DNA of 64,000 nt, from contig NZ_RHNO01000010.1 of the NCBI RefSeq assembly GCF_003946265.1, positions 29,727-93,726 of the forward strand, given 5' to 3'. The position numbers and the translations under genes were made by a program. Numbering within the stretch: the first letter of the stretch is position 1; each line of letters begins with the position of its first letter. Below the pieces are notes generated by a model that worked only from the letters and a program-made list of their open reading frames with translations, did no database searches and was not told the DNA's origin. The stretch is from Levilactobacillus yonginensis (GTDB taxonomy: Bacteria > Bacillota > Bacilli > Lactobacillales > Lactobacillaceae). Positions 51,987-61,018 of the stretch are shown one piece after another.

Positions 51987-54281
51987 TTGCCAGATTCAAT
52001 CAAGTCCCAAGAGCAGAAACATTTAGATAAGGTCGTCCAGAAGATCCAAACCGCCGAAAAGGAAGCCAAGCAACGAATCGACGTTGCTGAGACCGACGAG
52101 GCCGGAATCCGGAAGAACTTTGTGAATGACTTGCGGATTAAAACGGATAGCTACGAGGGCTTGTTAGAGACGGCGCTTTCTGTTCGGCAACAGCAACAGC
52201 TGTTGGCCGAACGGCAGAACAGTTGGCAACATGCCACGACTGAACTGAGCACGTTAAAACGCCTGGAGCAGAAGGCCTACTTCGCCCGGATCGACTTTCA
52301 GGAAGGTCCTAAGTCGAAGGTCGAGACCATTTACATTGGCCTGGGGTCCTTCTCTGACACCCCCGATCATTTTCTGATTTACGATTGGCGGGCACCCATC
52401 TCCAGCATTTATTATGATGGGGAATTGGGCAATGTCAGCTACCAGACGCCCGACGGGGAACAAACCGTTGACGTCAAATTAAAACGGCAATTTCAAATTG
52501 AAGACGGCACCATCGTGACCCTGTACGATACGGATCAGACGGTGACCGACCAGATGCTGTTGTCTGCGTTGAGTGAACATTCCGATACGAAGATGAAGAG
52601 TATTGTAACCACTATTCAAAAGGAACAAAACCAAATTATTCGAGACACCAAGTCCGACCTGTTGTTTGTGCAGGGGGCCGCGGGTTCCGGGAAGACGGCC
52701 GCCATTTTACAACGGGTGGCGTTCCTGCTGTACCGCTACCGGGGCCATCTGAATGCTGGCCAGGTCATGTTGTTCTCGCCGAACCAGTTGTTCAACGACT
52801 ACATCGATCAAGTGCTACCTGAACTCGGGGAGCACAACATGGTCCAGATGACGTACTACCAGTACGCGGGTCGTCGCTTGCCAAAAATCGACGTAGAAAC
52901 GCTGGCGCAACGCTTTGACGAGTCCAATACACCGGCGCAAAAGGCCATCAACCAGCTGAAAGGGAGCTTGAGCTTCTTTGACGCGGTGACCGATTACGCT
53001 GACCATTTGGAAGGTGCGGACATGGTATTCCGCAACATCAAGTTCAAGGGCGACGTCTTTATTCCCAAGGAAAAGATTCAAGAGATCTACTACGGCTTTA
53101 ACCGTAACTACCACCTGGGTAACCGACTCCAGGCCACTAAGGAAGCCCTGATTCGGATCTTGAACCGGCGGATTTCTAGTGAAATGAAGACCAAGTGGGT
53201 TGAAGATACCATTCAGGACCTGAGTAAGGAAGAGTTGGATTCACTGTATGGGGATGACCCCCGGGAGTTCGAGTCAGCTGAAAAGGAAACCCAATTCTTA
53301 TCACGGAAAGTCGTGATGAAGGCCTTCGATCCGATTCGAAAGGCGATCGTCCGGGCACGGTTCCTGAGCATCAACAACCAGTACGTGCACATGTTGCGCG
53401 ACATGCCGAACCGCGTGGACTTGAAGCGGGCGGGAATCTCCGTGGCGGACTGGAATGCTAGCGTGGAGGAATCCATCGACAAGTTGAAGGACCACCGGAT
53501 GCAACTGGTGGATACCACGCCGTACCTGTACCTTTACGATAAGATGACTGGTAAGGGTGGCGAACGTGACATGCGTTACGTCTTCATGGATGAAATTCAG
53601 GACTACAACGCCTTTCAACTGGCGTTCCTGAAGTTTAGCTTCCCCCGGGCACGCTTCACGATGCTAGGGGACCTGAACCAGGCCATCTTTACCAAAGAAA
53701 ACAGTCGCACACTCTTACAAGAACTCAGCACGATGTTCGACCCCGACAAGACACGGGTCGTACAGTTGACGCAGTCGTACCGGTCAACCCAACAGGTGAC
53801 TGACTTCACCAAGCACATTCTGAAGAACGGGGAGGCCGTTACGGCGTTCGCTCGTGAAGGGGAACTGCCAACTATGACGGTCGCTGCTGATGAGACGGCT
53901 GGGATTCAACAGGTCATTGCGCAGCTGAAACAAAACGATGATGAACAAGAAACGACGGCCATCATCGGTAAGGACCTGGCAGATTGTCGGGACTTGACCG
54001 AAAAGCTGAAAGCGGCTGGCGTTGCGGTAACGTTGATCCAATCTGAAAACCAACGATTGGCGCCCGGAACCATCGTGGTGCCATCGTTCCTGGCCAAAGG
54101 GTTGGAATTCGATGCTGTTATCGTTTGGCAGGCGTCAAAGAGTCGGTATGCGGCTGAGGATGAACGGCAATTGCTGTACACCATCTGTTCGCGGGCGATG
54201 CACCGGTTGACGGTCATCGGAATCGACGAATTGTCACCATTGTTGAGCGACGTACCTGAATCTGAGTTTGAACTGGTCTAA
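51987..54281 (+). CDS. helD: HelD-like RNA polymerase recycling ATPase / UvrD-type helicase
   Basis: A 764-aa superfamily-1 protein that removes stalled RNA polymerase from DNA in Bacillus. TTG 51987 (LPDSIKSQEQKHL) follows GAGGAGGG by 6 bases. The N-terminal coiled arm runs to about residue 90. Walker A is GAAGSGKTAA, Walker B VFMDEIQDYN, followed by LGDLNQAIF and LTQSYRSTQQV, and the last motif is near RQLLYTICSRAMHRL. Length matches HelD. A terminator follows after repeat V. Confidence 0.88.
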   Translation: MPDSIKSQEQKHLDKVVQKIQTAEKEAKQRIDVAETDEAGIRKNFVNDLRIKTDSYEGLLETALSVRQQQQLLAERQNSWQHATTELSTLKRLEQKAYFARIDFQEGPKSKVETIYIGLGSFSDTPDHFLIYDWRAPISSIYYDGELGNVSYQTPDGEQTVDVKLKRQFQIEDGTIVTLYDTDQTVTDQMLLSALSEHSDTKMKSIVTTIQKEQNQIIRDTKSDLLFVQGAAGSGKTAAILQRVAFLLYRYRGHLNAGQVMLFSPNQLFNDYIDQVLPELGEHNMVQMTYYQYAGRRLPKIDVETLAQRFDESNTPAQKAINQLKGSLSFFDAVTDYADHLEGADMVFRNIKFKGDVFIPKEKIQEIYYGFNRNYHLGNRLQATKEALIRILNRRISSEMKTKWVEDTIQDLSKEELDSLYGDDPREFESAEKETQFLSRKVVMKAFDPIRKAIVRARFLSINNQYVHMLRDMPNRVDLKRAGISVADWNASVEESIDKLKDHRMQLVDTTPYLYLYDKMTGKGGERDMRYVFMDEIQDYNAFQLAFLKFSFPRARFTMLGDLNQAIFTKENSRTLLQELSTMFDPDKTRVVQLTQSYRSTQQVTDFTKHILKNGEAVTAFAREGELPTMTVAADETAGIQQVIAQLKQNDDEQETTAIIGKDLADCRDLTEKLKAAGVAVTLIQSENQRLAPGTIVVPSFLAKGLEFDAVIVWQASKSRYAAEDERQLLYTICSRAMHRLTVIGIDELSPLLSDVPESEFELV

Positions 54282-54292
54282 AGTGGCTGGAT

Positions 54293-54482
54293 TGGCCGTC
54301 TTCGGCCGCCAGGGCGGGTGCCCGCTGTGGGGACCGCCTGCGGCCTGAGGAGCGGTCCTCCGGCTCGGTTGGCAGCCTCGGAAAATCACCGAGTCTGTCA
54401 ACTCGTCCCGTGGCCTAACCTCGGTAACCCGCCGAGCTAACGCCACTTTCACTGCGGCCCCCCGCCCTGGCGTCCTACGGCT
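54293..54482 (+). repeat. Cloverleaf repeat, class I, copy V (+ orientation)
   Basis: Closing arms 54307-54325 and 54454-54472. Three internal arms can be drawn: 54331-54358 (GGACCGC/GCGGTCC), 54362-54403 (long, CTCGG/CCGAG tip) and 54410-54446 (GTGGC/GCCAC with CTCGG/CCGAG). It starts 12 bp after the helD stop. Confidence 0.93.
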
Positions 54483-54579
54483 ACGATTGGCTGTTCAATC
54501 ACAGATTGGTGACTGGGCGGCAATCAAGTTAGCAGTAGGGTGTTCAGAGTCGTGGTGTTTTAACAGATTAAATTGATGA

Positions 54580-54615
54580 GAGGTTTCGGACATATTGTGT
54601 CCGGGGCCTCTTTTT
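54580..54615 (+). terminator. Terminator downstream of helD and repeat V
   Basis: GAGG...CGGACA/TGTCCG...CCTC then T5. If it ends the helD transcript, repeat V is in that RNA. Confidence 0.8.
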
Positions 54616-54754
54616 GTGTGGTTGCTGTCGATTGCTTGAACCGATGTTTTGAGGCATGTTTCCGTGTAAAAGACTGTGGTAGGTATGAAGCCTGCTGATG
54701 GTGTTTGGCAAATTCAAGAGTTGCCGCCTTGGATGCAATAGCTCTCAACCTCAG

Positions 54755-54930
54755 TGGAGGTGGCCAGGGGTGGGGGCAGCTGTGAAAATGGCATTAGCTA
54801 GTGGGTTGCTAGCTTACGCCATGGGCGACTTTGAAGACAGGTGGGCTGGGCCTGGCTTCAAATCGAGCGAGAAGCCAGTACTTTGGCTGAAGCGTCCCCA
54901 CAGCAGGCCCCGCCCCTGGCCGCCGGAACG
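54755..54930 (-). repeat. Cloverleaf repeat, class I, copy W (- orientation)
   Basis: Closing arms 54759-54777 and 54906-54924 pair at 16 of 19. Internal arms nearly identical to copy C, 42 kb away. Upstream of the coaA promoter. Confidence 0.9.
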
Positions 54931-54987
54931 CGCCAATAAGAGAACGCTTCCATTCACGGCGTACTTTGTGAAATCTCTCCCCGAAAA

Positions 54988-55008
54988 CCGCAGAATTTGC
55001 GGTATAAT
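54988..55008 (+). promoter_or_regulatory. coaA promoter -10 with adjacent inverted repeat
   Basis: TATAAT at 55003-55008; CCGCA..TGCGG (54988-55002) lies where the -35 would be and could be an operator. Leader about 32 bases. Confidence 0.5.
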
Positions 55009-55046
55009 GGTGGGTAATTATTCCTGACTAGAGTTGAGGTGTCTTC

Positions 55047-55970
55047 ATGAGTGATCCGATTAATTACAATGCATTTACCCGAGCGCAGTGGCGGGCGTTT
55101 TCGGACGATGCCACGTTGCCATTGACCCAAGAGAGTCTGCGGCAGATCAAGGCGTTTAACGACCGCATTTCCCTGCAAGATGTGCAGGATATTTATATTC
55201 CGTTGATTCACTTGTTACACCTACAGTTTGACCACTATCAAAAACTGCAACGGGACAAGGCGGAATTTCTTCAACAGAAGCCCCACCGGGTACCGTTTAT
55301 TATCGGGATCGCCGGCAGTGTGGCGGTGGGTAAGACCACGGCGGCCCGCCTGCTAGAGGTTCTCTTGAATCACTACTTTACTGGGCAACGCATCCAATTG
55401 ATCACGACCGATGGGTTTCTTTACAGCAATGAGGAGCTGAAGAAGCGTAATCTCATGGCGCGTAAAGGGTTCCCGGAAAGCTATAACATGGGGGCGCTGA
55501 TTCAATTCTTAAACGACGTCAAGGCGGGCAAAAAGCTGATTAAGTCACCGGTCTATTCGCATAAGGTTTATGACATTGTGCCGGACCGCTACGACTACAT
55601 CATGCACCCGGATGTGCTGATTGTTGAGGGTATTAACACGCTGCAACTGCCAACCAATGAGCAGATTTACGTCAGTGATTTTACGGATTTTTCCGTGTAT
55701 GTGGATGCTGACCCAGCCTTGATTGAAGACTGGTTCTTAGAACGGTTTAAACTGTTGCTGGAAACGTCCTTCCAAGATCCTAGCAACTACTATTACCCGT
55801 ACGCCATTGGTGACCGGGACGTGGCCTTGGAAAAGGGGAAACAGGTTTGGCGTGACATTGACCTGAAGAACCTGACTGAATACATTTTACCGACACGAAA
55901 CCGGGCGGACATGATTATTCACAAGACGTTCCATCACCGGATCGATCGGCTCCTGTTGCGGAAATACTAG
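55047..55970 (+). CDS. coaA: Pantothenate kinase, type I
   Basis: A 307-aa kinase for the first step of coenzyme A synthesis. P-loop GSVAVGKTT, and family segments TTDGFLYSNEELKKRNLM, RKGFPESYNM, YDIVPDRYDYI and VEGINTLQ. Complete and of normal length. Eleven bp before the GNAT-like gene, likely one transcript. Confidence 0.95.
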   Translation: MSDPINYNAFTRAQWRAFSDDATLPLTQESLRQIKAFNDRISLQDVQDIYIPLIHLLHLQFDHYQKLQRDKAEFLQQKPHRVPFIIGIAGSVAVGKTTAARLLEVLLNHYFTGQRIQLITTDGFLYSNEELKKRNLMARKGFPESYNMGALIQFLNDVKAGKKLIKSPVYSHKVYDIVPDRYDYIMHPDVLIVEGINTLQLPTNEQIYVSDFTDFSVYVDADPALIEDWFLERFKLLLETSFQDPSNYYYPYAIGDRDVALEKGKQVWRDIDLKNLTEYILPTRNRADMIIHKTFHHRIDRLLLRKY

Positions 55971-55981
55971 GAGGGACCAGG

Positions 55982-56560
55982 ATGTTACGAGATGCCACGA
56001 TTGTGGACGCGGATGCAGTGGCCATGTTGGTCTTGCATGAGTTGGAACGGCGGCAACTGCGGCGGTTGCGACGGCTCAGTAAGGAACAGCTGTCACAGTT
56101 GTTATTCGTGGGCTATCACCAGGAAAACTTTCGCTACGGCTATCCCCAGGCGCGGGTTTATCAGAATCAAGGGGTCGCGGTGGGTGTCGCTTACGGTTAC
56201 CCCGCGGCGGTCGAACCAACGCTGGATAATCAGTGGGCGTCCCTATTTTCACGGCTTCAGGAGACGCCACCACAACAACTGGTGGTGACACCGCGGGCGT
56301 TGCCGGATGAATGGTACCTGGATCTGTTAACGGTTCGGAATCGTTCGAAGGATAAGACGTTTCAGCAGAAATGGTTTGATGAATGGTTGCTGGGCGATGC
56401 GTTACACCAGGCACGACTAAGTGGTCAATCGGTCGTGGGGATGGACGTTCGACCAGGGAGTTCTAATGCCAAATTGGCTGCGGAGTTTGGCTTTGTAGCA
56501 ACGATGTGGCGACGGTTAGACCGGCAAAATTATCTGCATTTACGTTATCGGGTGAACTAG
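55982..56560 (+). CDS. GNAT-like acetyltransferase
   Basis: A 192-aa protein. It opens with LRDATIVDADAVAMLVLHELE, the usual first strand and helix of the GNAT fold. WYLDLLTVRNRSKDKTFQQKWFDEWLL replaces the normal acetyl-CoA loop, and the end GSSNAKLAAEFGFVATMWRR resembles the last GNAT helix (N-x-A-x-x-F-Y-x-x-x-GF). A canonical Q/RxxGxG/A loop is not seen, so activity is uncertain. GGAGGGACC precedes the ATG. Confidence 0.7.
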   Translation: MLRDATIVDADAVAMLVLHELERRQLRRLRRLSKEQLSQLLFVGYHQENFRYGYPQARVYQNQGVAVGVAYGYPAAVEPTLDNQWASLFSRLQETPPQQLVVTPRALPDEWYLDLLTVRNRSKDKTFQQKWFDEWLLGDALHQARLSGQSVVGMDVRPGSSNAKLAAEFGFVATMWRRLDRQNYLHLRYRVN

Positions 56561-56587
56561 TCCTGCGGGAATTACCCAGGATTTAGA

Positions 56588-56616
56588 TTGACCCGCGTTT
56601 GAGAAATCTGTATGAT
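56588..56616 (+). promoter_or_regulatory. Promoter of guaA
   Basis: TTGACC, 17 bp, TATGAT; start near 56623. This excludes any start codon before that point. No purine riboswitch precedes it. Confidence 0.75.
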
Positions 56617-56652
56617 ATAAGCAATGTTGAAAAAGAAGAAAGGGTGAATGGC

Positions 56653-58209
56653 TTGGCAAACGTTGATATGTCCAAATTCGATAAAATCATCGTCTTGGAC
56701 TTCGGAAGTCAATACAATCAGTTGATTACGCGCCGGATTCGTGACTTAGGCGTTTACTCCGAACTGAAGGCACACACGATGAGTGCTGCTGAGATCAAGG
56801 CTTGGGGCCCTAAGGGAATCGTATTCTCCGGGGGACCAAACAGTGTTTACGACAGTAGTGCCTTTAAGGTTGATCCTGAGATTTTTAACCTGGGTATTCC
56901 CATCTTAGGAATCTGTTACGGGATGCAACTCATGGCGCACCACCTGGCTGGTGGGAAGGTTGAATCCGCGGATAACCGCGAATACGGCCGAGCAGACATC
57001 ACCGTTCTGAGTGATGATGCCAAACTATTCAAGGACACGCCAAAGGAACAGACCGTTTGGATGAGTCATGGGGACTTGGTTACCCAGGTGCCGGATGGCT
57101 TTGAACGGGTCGCTACCAGTGAAAACTGCCCAATTTCCGCGATGCAAGACGTTGACCGCAACTTCTACGGGATTCAATTCCACGCAGAGGTGCGCAACTC
57201 GGAATACGGGAACGATATCCTGAAGAACTTTACCTTTGACGTCTGTGGTGCGCAGGCTAACTGGTCAATGGATGATTTCATTGACTTACAGATTCAACAC
57301 ATTCGTGACATGGTCGGCGACAAGCGCGTCTTGCTCGGCCTGTCCGGTGGGGTTGATTCTTCCGTAGTTGGTGTGCTGTTGCATAAGGCCATCGGCACGC
57401 AGTTGACCAGTATCTTCGTTGATCACGGTCTGTTGCGGAAGGGCGAAGCAGAACAAGTTATGGCTAGTCTGAAAGGGAAATTCGGCTTAAACATCGTGCA
57501 AGTCGATGCCCAGGACCGCTTTTTAAGCAAGCTGGCTGGTGTAACTGAGCCCGAAAAGAAACGTAAGATTATCGGTAATGAATTCATCCAAGTCTTTAAC
57601 GACGAAGCTCAGAAGTTAGATGGTATCGACTTCTTGGCACAAGGAACGTTGTATACCGACGTGATTGAAAGTGGGACTGACACGGCGCAAACCATTAAGT
57701 CTCACCATAACGTGGGTGGGTTGCCGGAAGACATGCACTTCCAGCTGATTGAACCACTGCGTTCATTGTTTAAGGATGAAGCCCGTGAGTTGGGTGAGAA
57801 GTTGGGGATGCCTAGCGACCTCGTGTGGCGCCAACCATTCCCTGGTCCTGGTTTAGGGATTCGGGTATTGGGTGAAATTACCCCCGAAAAGCTCCAAATC
57901 GTGCGGGACAGTGACTTGATCCTCCGTGAGGAAATCAAGAAGGCTGGTCTCGACCGTGATATCTGGCAATACTTCACCGTCCTACCAAACATCAAGAGTG
58001 TTGGGGTAATGGGCGATGGCCGGACCTACGACTATGCCGTGGGTATCCGGGCCGTAACGTCAATCGATGGGATGACGGCGGACTTCGCGCACATTCCTTG
58101 GGATGTCTTACAGGGGATCTCTGTCCGCATCGTCAACGAAGTGGACCACGTTAACCGTATCCTGTACGATGTTACGAGTAAGCCGCCTTCGACTATTGAG
58201 TGGGAATAA
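56653..58209 (+). CDS. guaA: GMP synthase (glutamine-hydrolysing)
   Basis: A 518-aa enzyme converting XMP to GMP. TTG 56653 ([20 protein letters not shown]) follows AAAGGG by 8 bases; earlier in-frame codons fall in the promoter. The amidotransferase half has [14 protein letters not shown] (catalytic Cys) and FHAEV. The ATP-PPase half has [11 protein letters not shown], and the dimer domain ends KPPSTIEWE. Normal length, complete. Confidence 0.95.
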   Translation: MANVDMSKFDKIIVLDFGSQYNQLITRRIRDLGVYSELKAHTMSAAEIKAWGPKGIVFSGGPNSVYDSSAFKVDPEIFNLGIPILGICYGMQLMAHHLAGGKVESADNREYGRADITVLSDDAKLFKDTPKEQTVWMSHGDLVTQVPDGFERVATSENCPISAMQDVDRNFYGIQFHAEVRNSEYGNDILKNFTFDVCGAQANWSMDDFIDLQIQHIRDMVGDKRVLLGLSGGVDSSVVGVLLHKAIGTQLTSIFVDHGLLRKGEAEQVMASLKGKFGLNIVQVDAQDRFLSKLAGVTEPEKKRKIIGNEFIQVFNDEAQKLDGIDFLAQGTLYTDVIESGTDTAQTIKSHHNVGGLPEDMHFQLIEPLRSLFKDEARELGEKLGMPSDLVWRQPFPGPGLGIRVLGEITPEKLQIVRDSDLILREEIKKAGLDRDIWQYFTVLPNIKSVGVMGDGRTYDYAVGIRAVTSIDGMTADFAHIPWDVLQGISVRIVNEVDHVNRILYDVTSKPPSTIEWE

Positions 58210-58312
58210 TATAGCTAGAAAACTTGAGACCGCAATGTTGATTTAACAACGTTTTGGTTGTTGTAAAAGGACTAAAAATGGCGGGAGTTTAGATGGTTCC
58301 CCACCAATATTT

Positions 58313-58361
58313 CCACCAAAAAACACGATTACCTTTTAAAGGTGGTCGTGTTTTTTGGTGG
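58313..58361 (+). terminator. Terminator after guaA
   Basis: CCACCAAAAAACACGA/TCGTGTTTTTTGGTGG, 16 bp perfect. Works in both directions. Confidence 0.88.
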
Positions 58362-58472
58362 ATTACAACTATTTTTTGAGGCTGCTAAAAGGTCAATAAG
58401 TTTTTCAATTGTACTTAGTGTGTCATCGTCTGTAATGAGATCTAGTGACGAATTTACAATTGAAGTGCAACA
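58329..58472 (-). pseudogene. C-terminal fragment of an unknown protein
   Basis: An open frame without a start reads NSSLDLITDDDTLSTIEKLI then DLLAASK and ends just inside the terminator. Its composition (acidic helix) looks coded. It runs upstream into the 35-bp repeat, as if cut there. Family not recognised. Confidence 0.4.
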
Positions 58473-58485
58473 CTAATTGAATAAA
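58451..58485 (+). repeat. 35-bp boundary repeat, left copy
   Basis: AATTTACA..T.AAGTGCAACA then CTAATT.AATAAA; 32 of 35 bases match the copy at 63928-63962 in the same orientation. It resembles the end of an insertion sequence, perhaps of the IS30 type, but no transposase is present. Confidence 0.75.
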
Positions 58486-58494
58486 AAGACGCTT

Positions 58495-59061
58495 TTAATC
58501 GGTTGACTTAATCACTAAATGACTAATCTCCGCGGCAAGTTGTTCCCGTGATAATCCCCGTTGTTGTCGTTGATAAGCATAACTATCACTTTTGAGCATT
58601 GCAATGACCATGTCCGCTCGAAAGGTTAATTCGTCATCCTCAATGTTACCACTGACTGGTGCTAATACTTGCTTAAATAAAGCTACCAATTGCTGGTACA
58701 ACGCACTTTGATAGTAAGTAGCCATCACTGTCGGGCCACTTTCAATCGCTGTTAATAATTGTAGTCGTCGCTCACGAAAAGCCAAGTATTGCGTTAACAC
58801 CTGCTGAAATTGGACTACCGGTTTGGCTGTTGTTTGGCCTAGATAATGTTGATTCGTTGTGACGAACTGTTGAATGAAGTCGAACGATAAGGCTAGGCAT
58901 AATTCGCTCTTATTGGGATAGTTACGATAAAGTGTCCCAGTGCCAATCTGCGCCGCGGTGGCAATGGCTTTCATAGTCACTGTACTAACTGGCTGTTGTT
59001 GAAATAACTTAGCTGCTGTAGCCAAGATTTTGGCTTGATTTTGTGTTGCATCTTTACGCAT
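58495..59061 (-). CDS. TetR-family repressor
   Basis: A 188-aa regulator. The helix-turn-helix is VTMKAIATAAQIGTGTLYRNYPNKSEL (residues about 26-52); the C-terminal ligand domain is helical and Gln-rich. It is divergent from the TSUP gene and very likely represses it through the operator at 59121-59134. Codon use is more AT-rich than in the backbone genes, pointing to acquisition. Confidence 0.88.
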   Translation of the reverse strand: MRKDATQNQAKILATAAKLFQQQPVSTVTMKAIATAAQIGTGTLYRNYPNKSELCLALSFDFIQQFVTTNQHYLGQTTAKPVVQFQQVLTQYLAFRERRLQLLTAIESGPTVMATYYQSALYQQLVALFKQVLAPVSGNIEDDELTFRADMVIAMLKSDSYAYQRQQRGLSREQLAAEISHLVIKSTD

Positions 59062-59112
59062 GTTAACATTTACCTCACATTTTTTCTTTTAGTTTACGCC
59101 AACTGAACTCGC

Positions 59113-59142
59113 TTGACAACCGGAGCACGCTCCGCTTATAAT
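59113..59142 (+). promoter_or_regulatory. Consensus promoter with operator in the spacer
   Basis: TTGACA (59113-59118), 18 bp, TATAAT (59137-59142), both perfect. The spacer holds the palindrome CGGAGCACGCTCCG (59121-59134), a natural TetR operator position. Confidence 0.8.
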
Positions 59143-59177
59143 TAACTTACTTTTATTCCTGAAAGAAGGCCAACTAA

Positions 59178-59915
59178 GTGCTTGTTTTTAGCTATGGTTT
59201 AATTATTGGTATTTTTGTCAGTTTAATTGGTGGCGGTGGCGCAGCCTTGTACCTTGGCGTCCTCACCAGCCAGATAGGCTTAGCCACCGCAGTAGCGGTG
59301 CCAACGTCCTTATTAGTTGCCCTTCCCGCATTATTTTTCGGCTTTCTAACACAAATGCGCATCAAAAATGTTAATTTCCATGTCGGCAACCAAATGATTC
59401 TAGCGGCGATTCCTGGCATTCTAGTAGGAACAATCAGTGCCCAATTTATTCCACAGAAGCTTTATAACTGGATTGTTGGCACCATTTTTATTGTCATGGG
59501 TGGTATGGTGTTGCTTAAGGCCATTCGTCATCAAAAGAAGTCACGTGAATCGGCTCAACAAATTTGGATTGCCCGTGGTTTCGGCTTACTTAGTGGTTTA
59601 ATGGTCGGTATCGGCGGGTTAAGCGGTGGAGCCACGACCGCTGCCGGACTCACCATTTTGGGGTTAACCGCGGTTGAAGCTGCTGGAACGGCAACCTACG
59701 TCCTCGCAATGATGTCGGCAATTAGTCTGGTTGGTCATCTATTTACCAGCACTTTTGCTTGGCAAGCGGGTTGGCTACTCATGTTGGGGGCAATTATTGG
59801 GGCTGTAATCACACCATTGGTGATCCGACGACTTGATCTAAACAAGGTTAATCGCGTCTTAACCCCGTTTTTAGGTCTGTTGATTATTTATTTTGGGGTT
59901 AAAATGTTTATCTAA
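59178..59915 (+). CDS. TSUP-family (TauE/SafE) membrane exporter
   Basis: A 245-aa protein with eight helices in two repeats: SLIGGGGAALYLGVL and GIGGLSGGATTAAG are the family's paired glycine motifs. Members move sulphite, sulphonates or small organic acids. GTG 59178 after GAAAGAAGG. Regulated by the divergent TetR protein, so probably induced by its own substrate. Confidence 0.88.
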   Translation: MLVFSYGLIIGIFVSLIGGGGAALYLGVLTSQIGLATAVAVPTSLLVALPALFFGFLTQMRIKNVNFHVGNQMILAAIPGILVGTISAQFIPQKLYNWIVGTIFIVMGGMVLLKAIRHQKKSRESAQQIWIARGFGLLSGLMVGIGGLSGGATTAAGLTILGLTAVEAAGTATYVLAMMSAISLVGHLFTSTFAWQAGWLLMLGAIIGAVITPLVIRRLDLNKVNRVLTPFLGLLIIYFGVKMFI

Positions 59916-59937
59916 TTTGCGCTACGGTGTCTTAGCT

Positions 59938-60635
59938 AAAATAGGCATACTATATCTAAGATTTATTTGCCAAGTTACTATGAGCACTTTTGCTTCGTTA
60001 TGCTGTGGGTGTACTTTATGACCGGGTGCCGTGTAGGTGAAGGCCTTGCTCTCCAATGGGGTGATGTTGATCTGAAAGGGCGGAAACTAAAAATCCATCG
60101 GACACTGGATATCAGGAATAAGATGGACTACGACTTAAAACCGTATACAAAGACTGAAAGTGGAATGCGTACTATTTCCATCGACGGAGATACGTGTAGA
60201 ATTCTGTCTGAGTGGCAGAAGATTCTGCGTAAGCGCGGTGTTAAACATTTCGCCATATCGTATGATGATACACCAACAATTCGATTGAGTGTTCAAAATA
60301 TCATTCGCAGGTATGCTGACTTGGCCGGAGTACCACGGATTCAAGCAAAGGCGCTTAGACATTCACATGTTAGTTACTTGATTAATGAGTTCAACATCGA
60401 TGTATTGAGTATTTCACAGCGTTTAGGACACTCAAGTCCTGATATCACATTGAAGTATTACGCGCACCTATGGCGTGGAAGTAACGAGAAGGTAGCCGAA
60501 CAGCTAACCGGTAGTATTAATTTGACGCCAGCCAAGAGTAGTAGTATTAACTTTGTCGGAAACCAGGCAGTTAAGAATCCTACGCAAGGCTTATTCCCTA
60601 CCAAATCCCTACCAGACAACGATATAGGTACTTAA
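59938..60635 (+). pseudogene. Tyrosine integrase, 5'-truncated (catalytic domain only)
   Basis: About 230 residues of a phage/ICE-type integrase. The arm-binding and core-binding N-terminal domains (about 150-170 residues) are missing. The frame is open only from 59940, without a ribosome binding site. The catalytic set is present: Arg in TGCRVGEGLAL, ALRHSH with Lys in place of the first His, and the second box LGHSSPDITLKYYAH with the Tyr nucleophile. Remnant of an integrated element. Confidence 0.85.
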
Positions 60636-61018
60636 AACGTTGATATAGTAGGGTTGGTAGGGGGCGTCGTAGATTGAATGGGAATAGGAAACTAAATAAA
60701 TTAAGTGGAGGATTCCTAATTTAACGGCATTTAGTGGAACGAATTTCAATCAAAAACAACCAATGTAGACGAAGTTGTCTACCACAAGTCTACCGATTAG
60801 CCTCACTGGAATGTGAATTCTAGTGGGGCTTTTATATTAGATGTACATCAAATGACTGTATGTATTTTCTGAAGATTATGTGTCTATTGCGCATGCATTC
60901 TCAGAAGTGGATAATAAAAAAAGAGAGAAATCAGAATATTCGTTAATATAATTGAGATAGTGGTTCTGCCTTCATTTGTGATGGTATATTATTTTACATA
61001 TGGGATGGGGTTCTAGAA
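60636..61018 (+). other. Intergenic region between integrase remnant and RloC-like gene
   Basis: Contains a GTAGAC/GTCTAC hairpin with a third GTCTAC copy (about 60766-60795), the terminator below and a possible -10 TATAAT at 60947-60952. No attachment-site core could be recognised. Confidence 0.4.
60799..60835 (+). terminator. Terminator after integrase remnant
   Basis: AGCCTCACT/AGTGGGGCT outer stem with GAAT/ATTC inside, then TTTTAT. Confidence 0.7.

Noticed and set aside
12471..54930. CRISPR array or insertion sequences as an explanation of the repeats
   Set aside because: Copies are dispersed, palindromic, of about 100-200 bp and without regular spacers; none carries a transposase.
56561..56652. 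Purine riboswitch before guaA
   Set aside because: Only about 30 bases lie between the predicted start point and the TTG codon.
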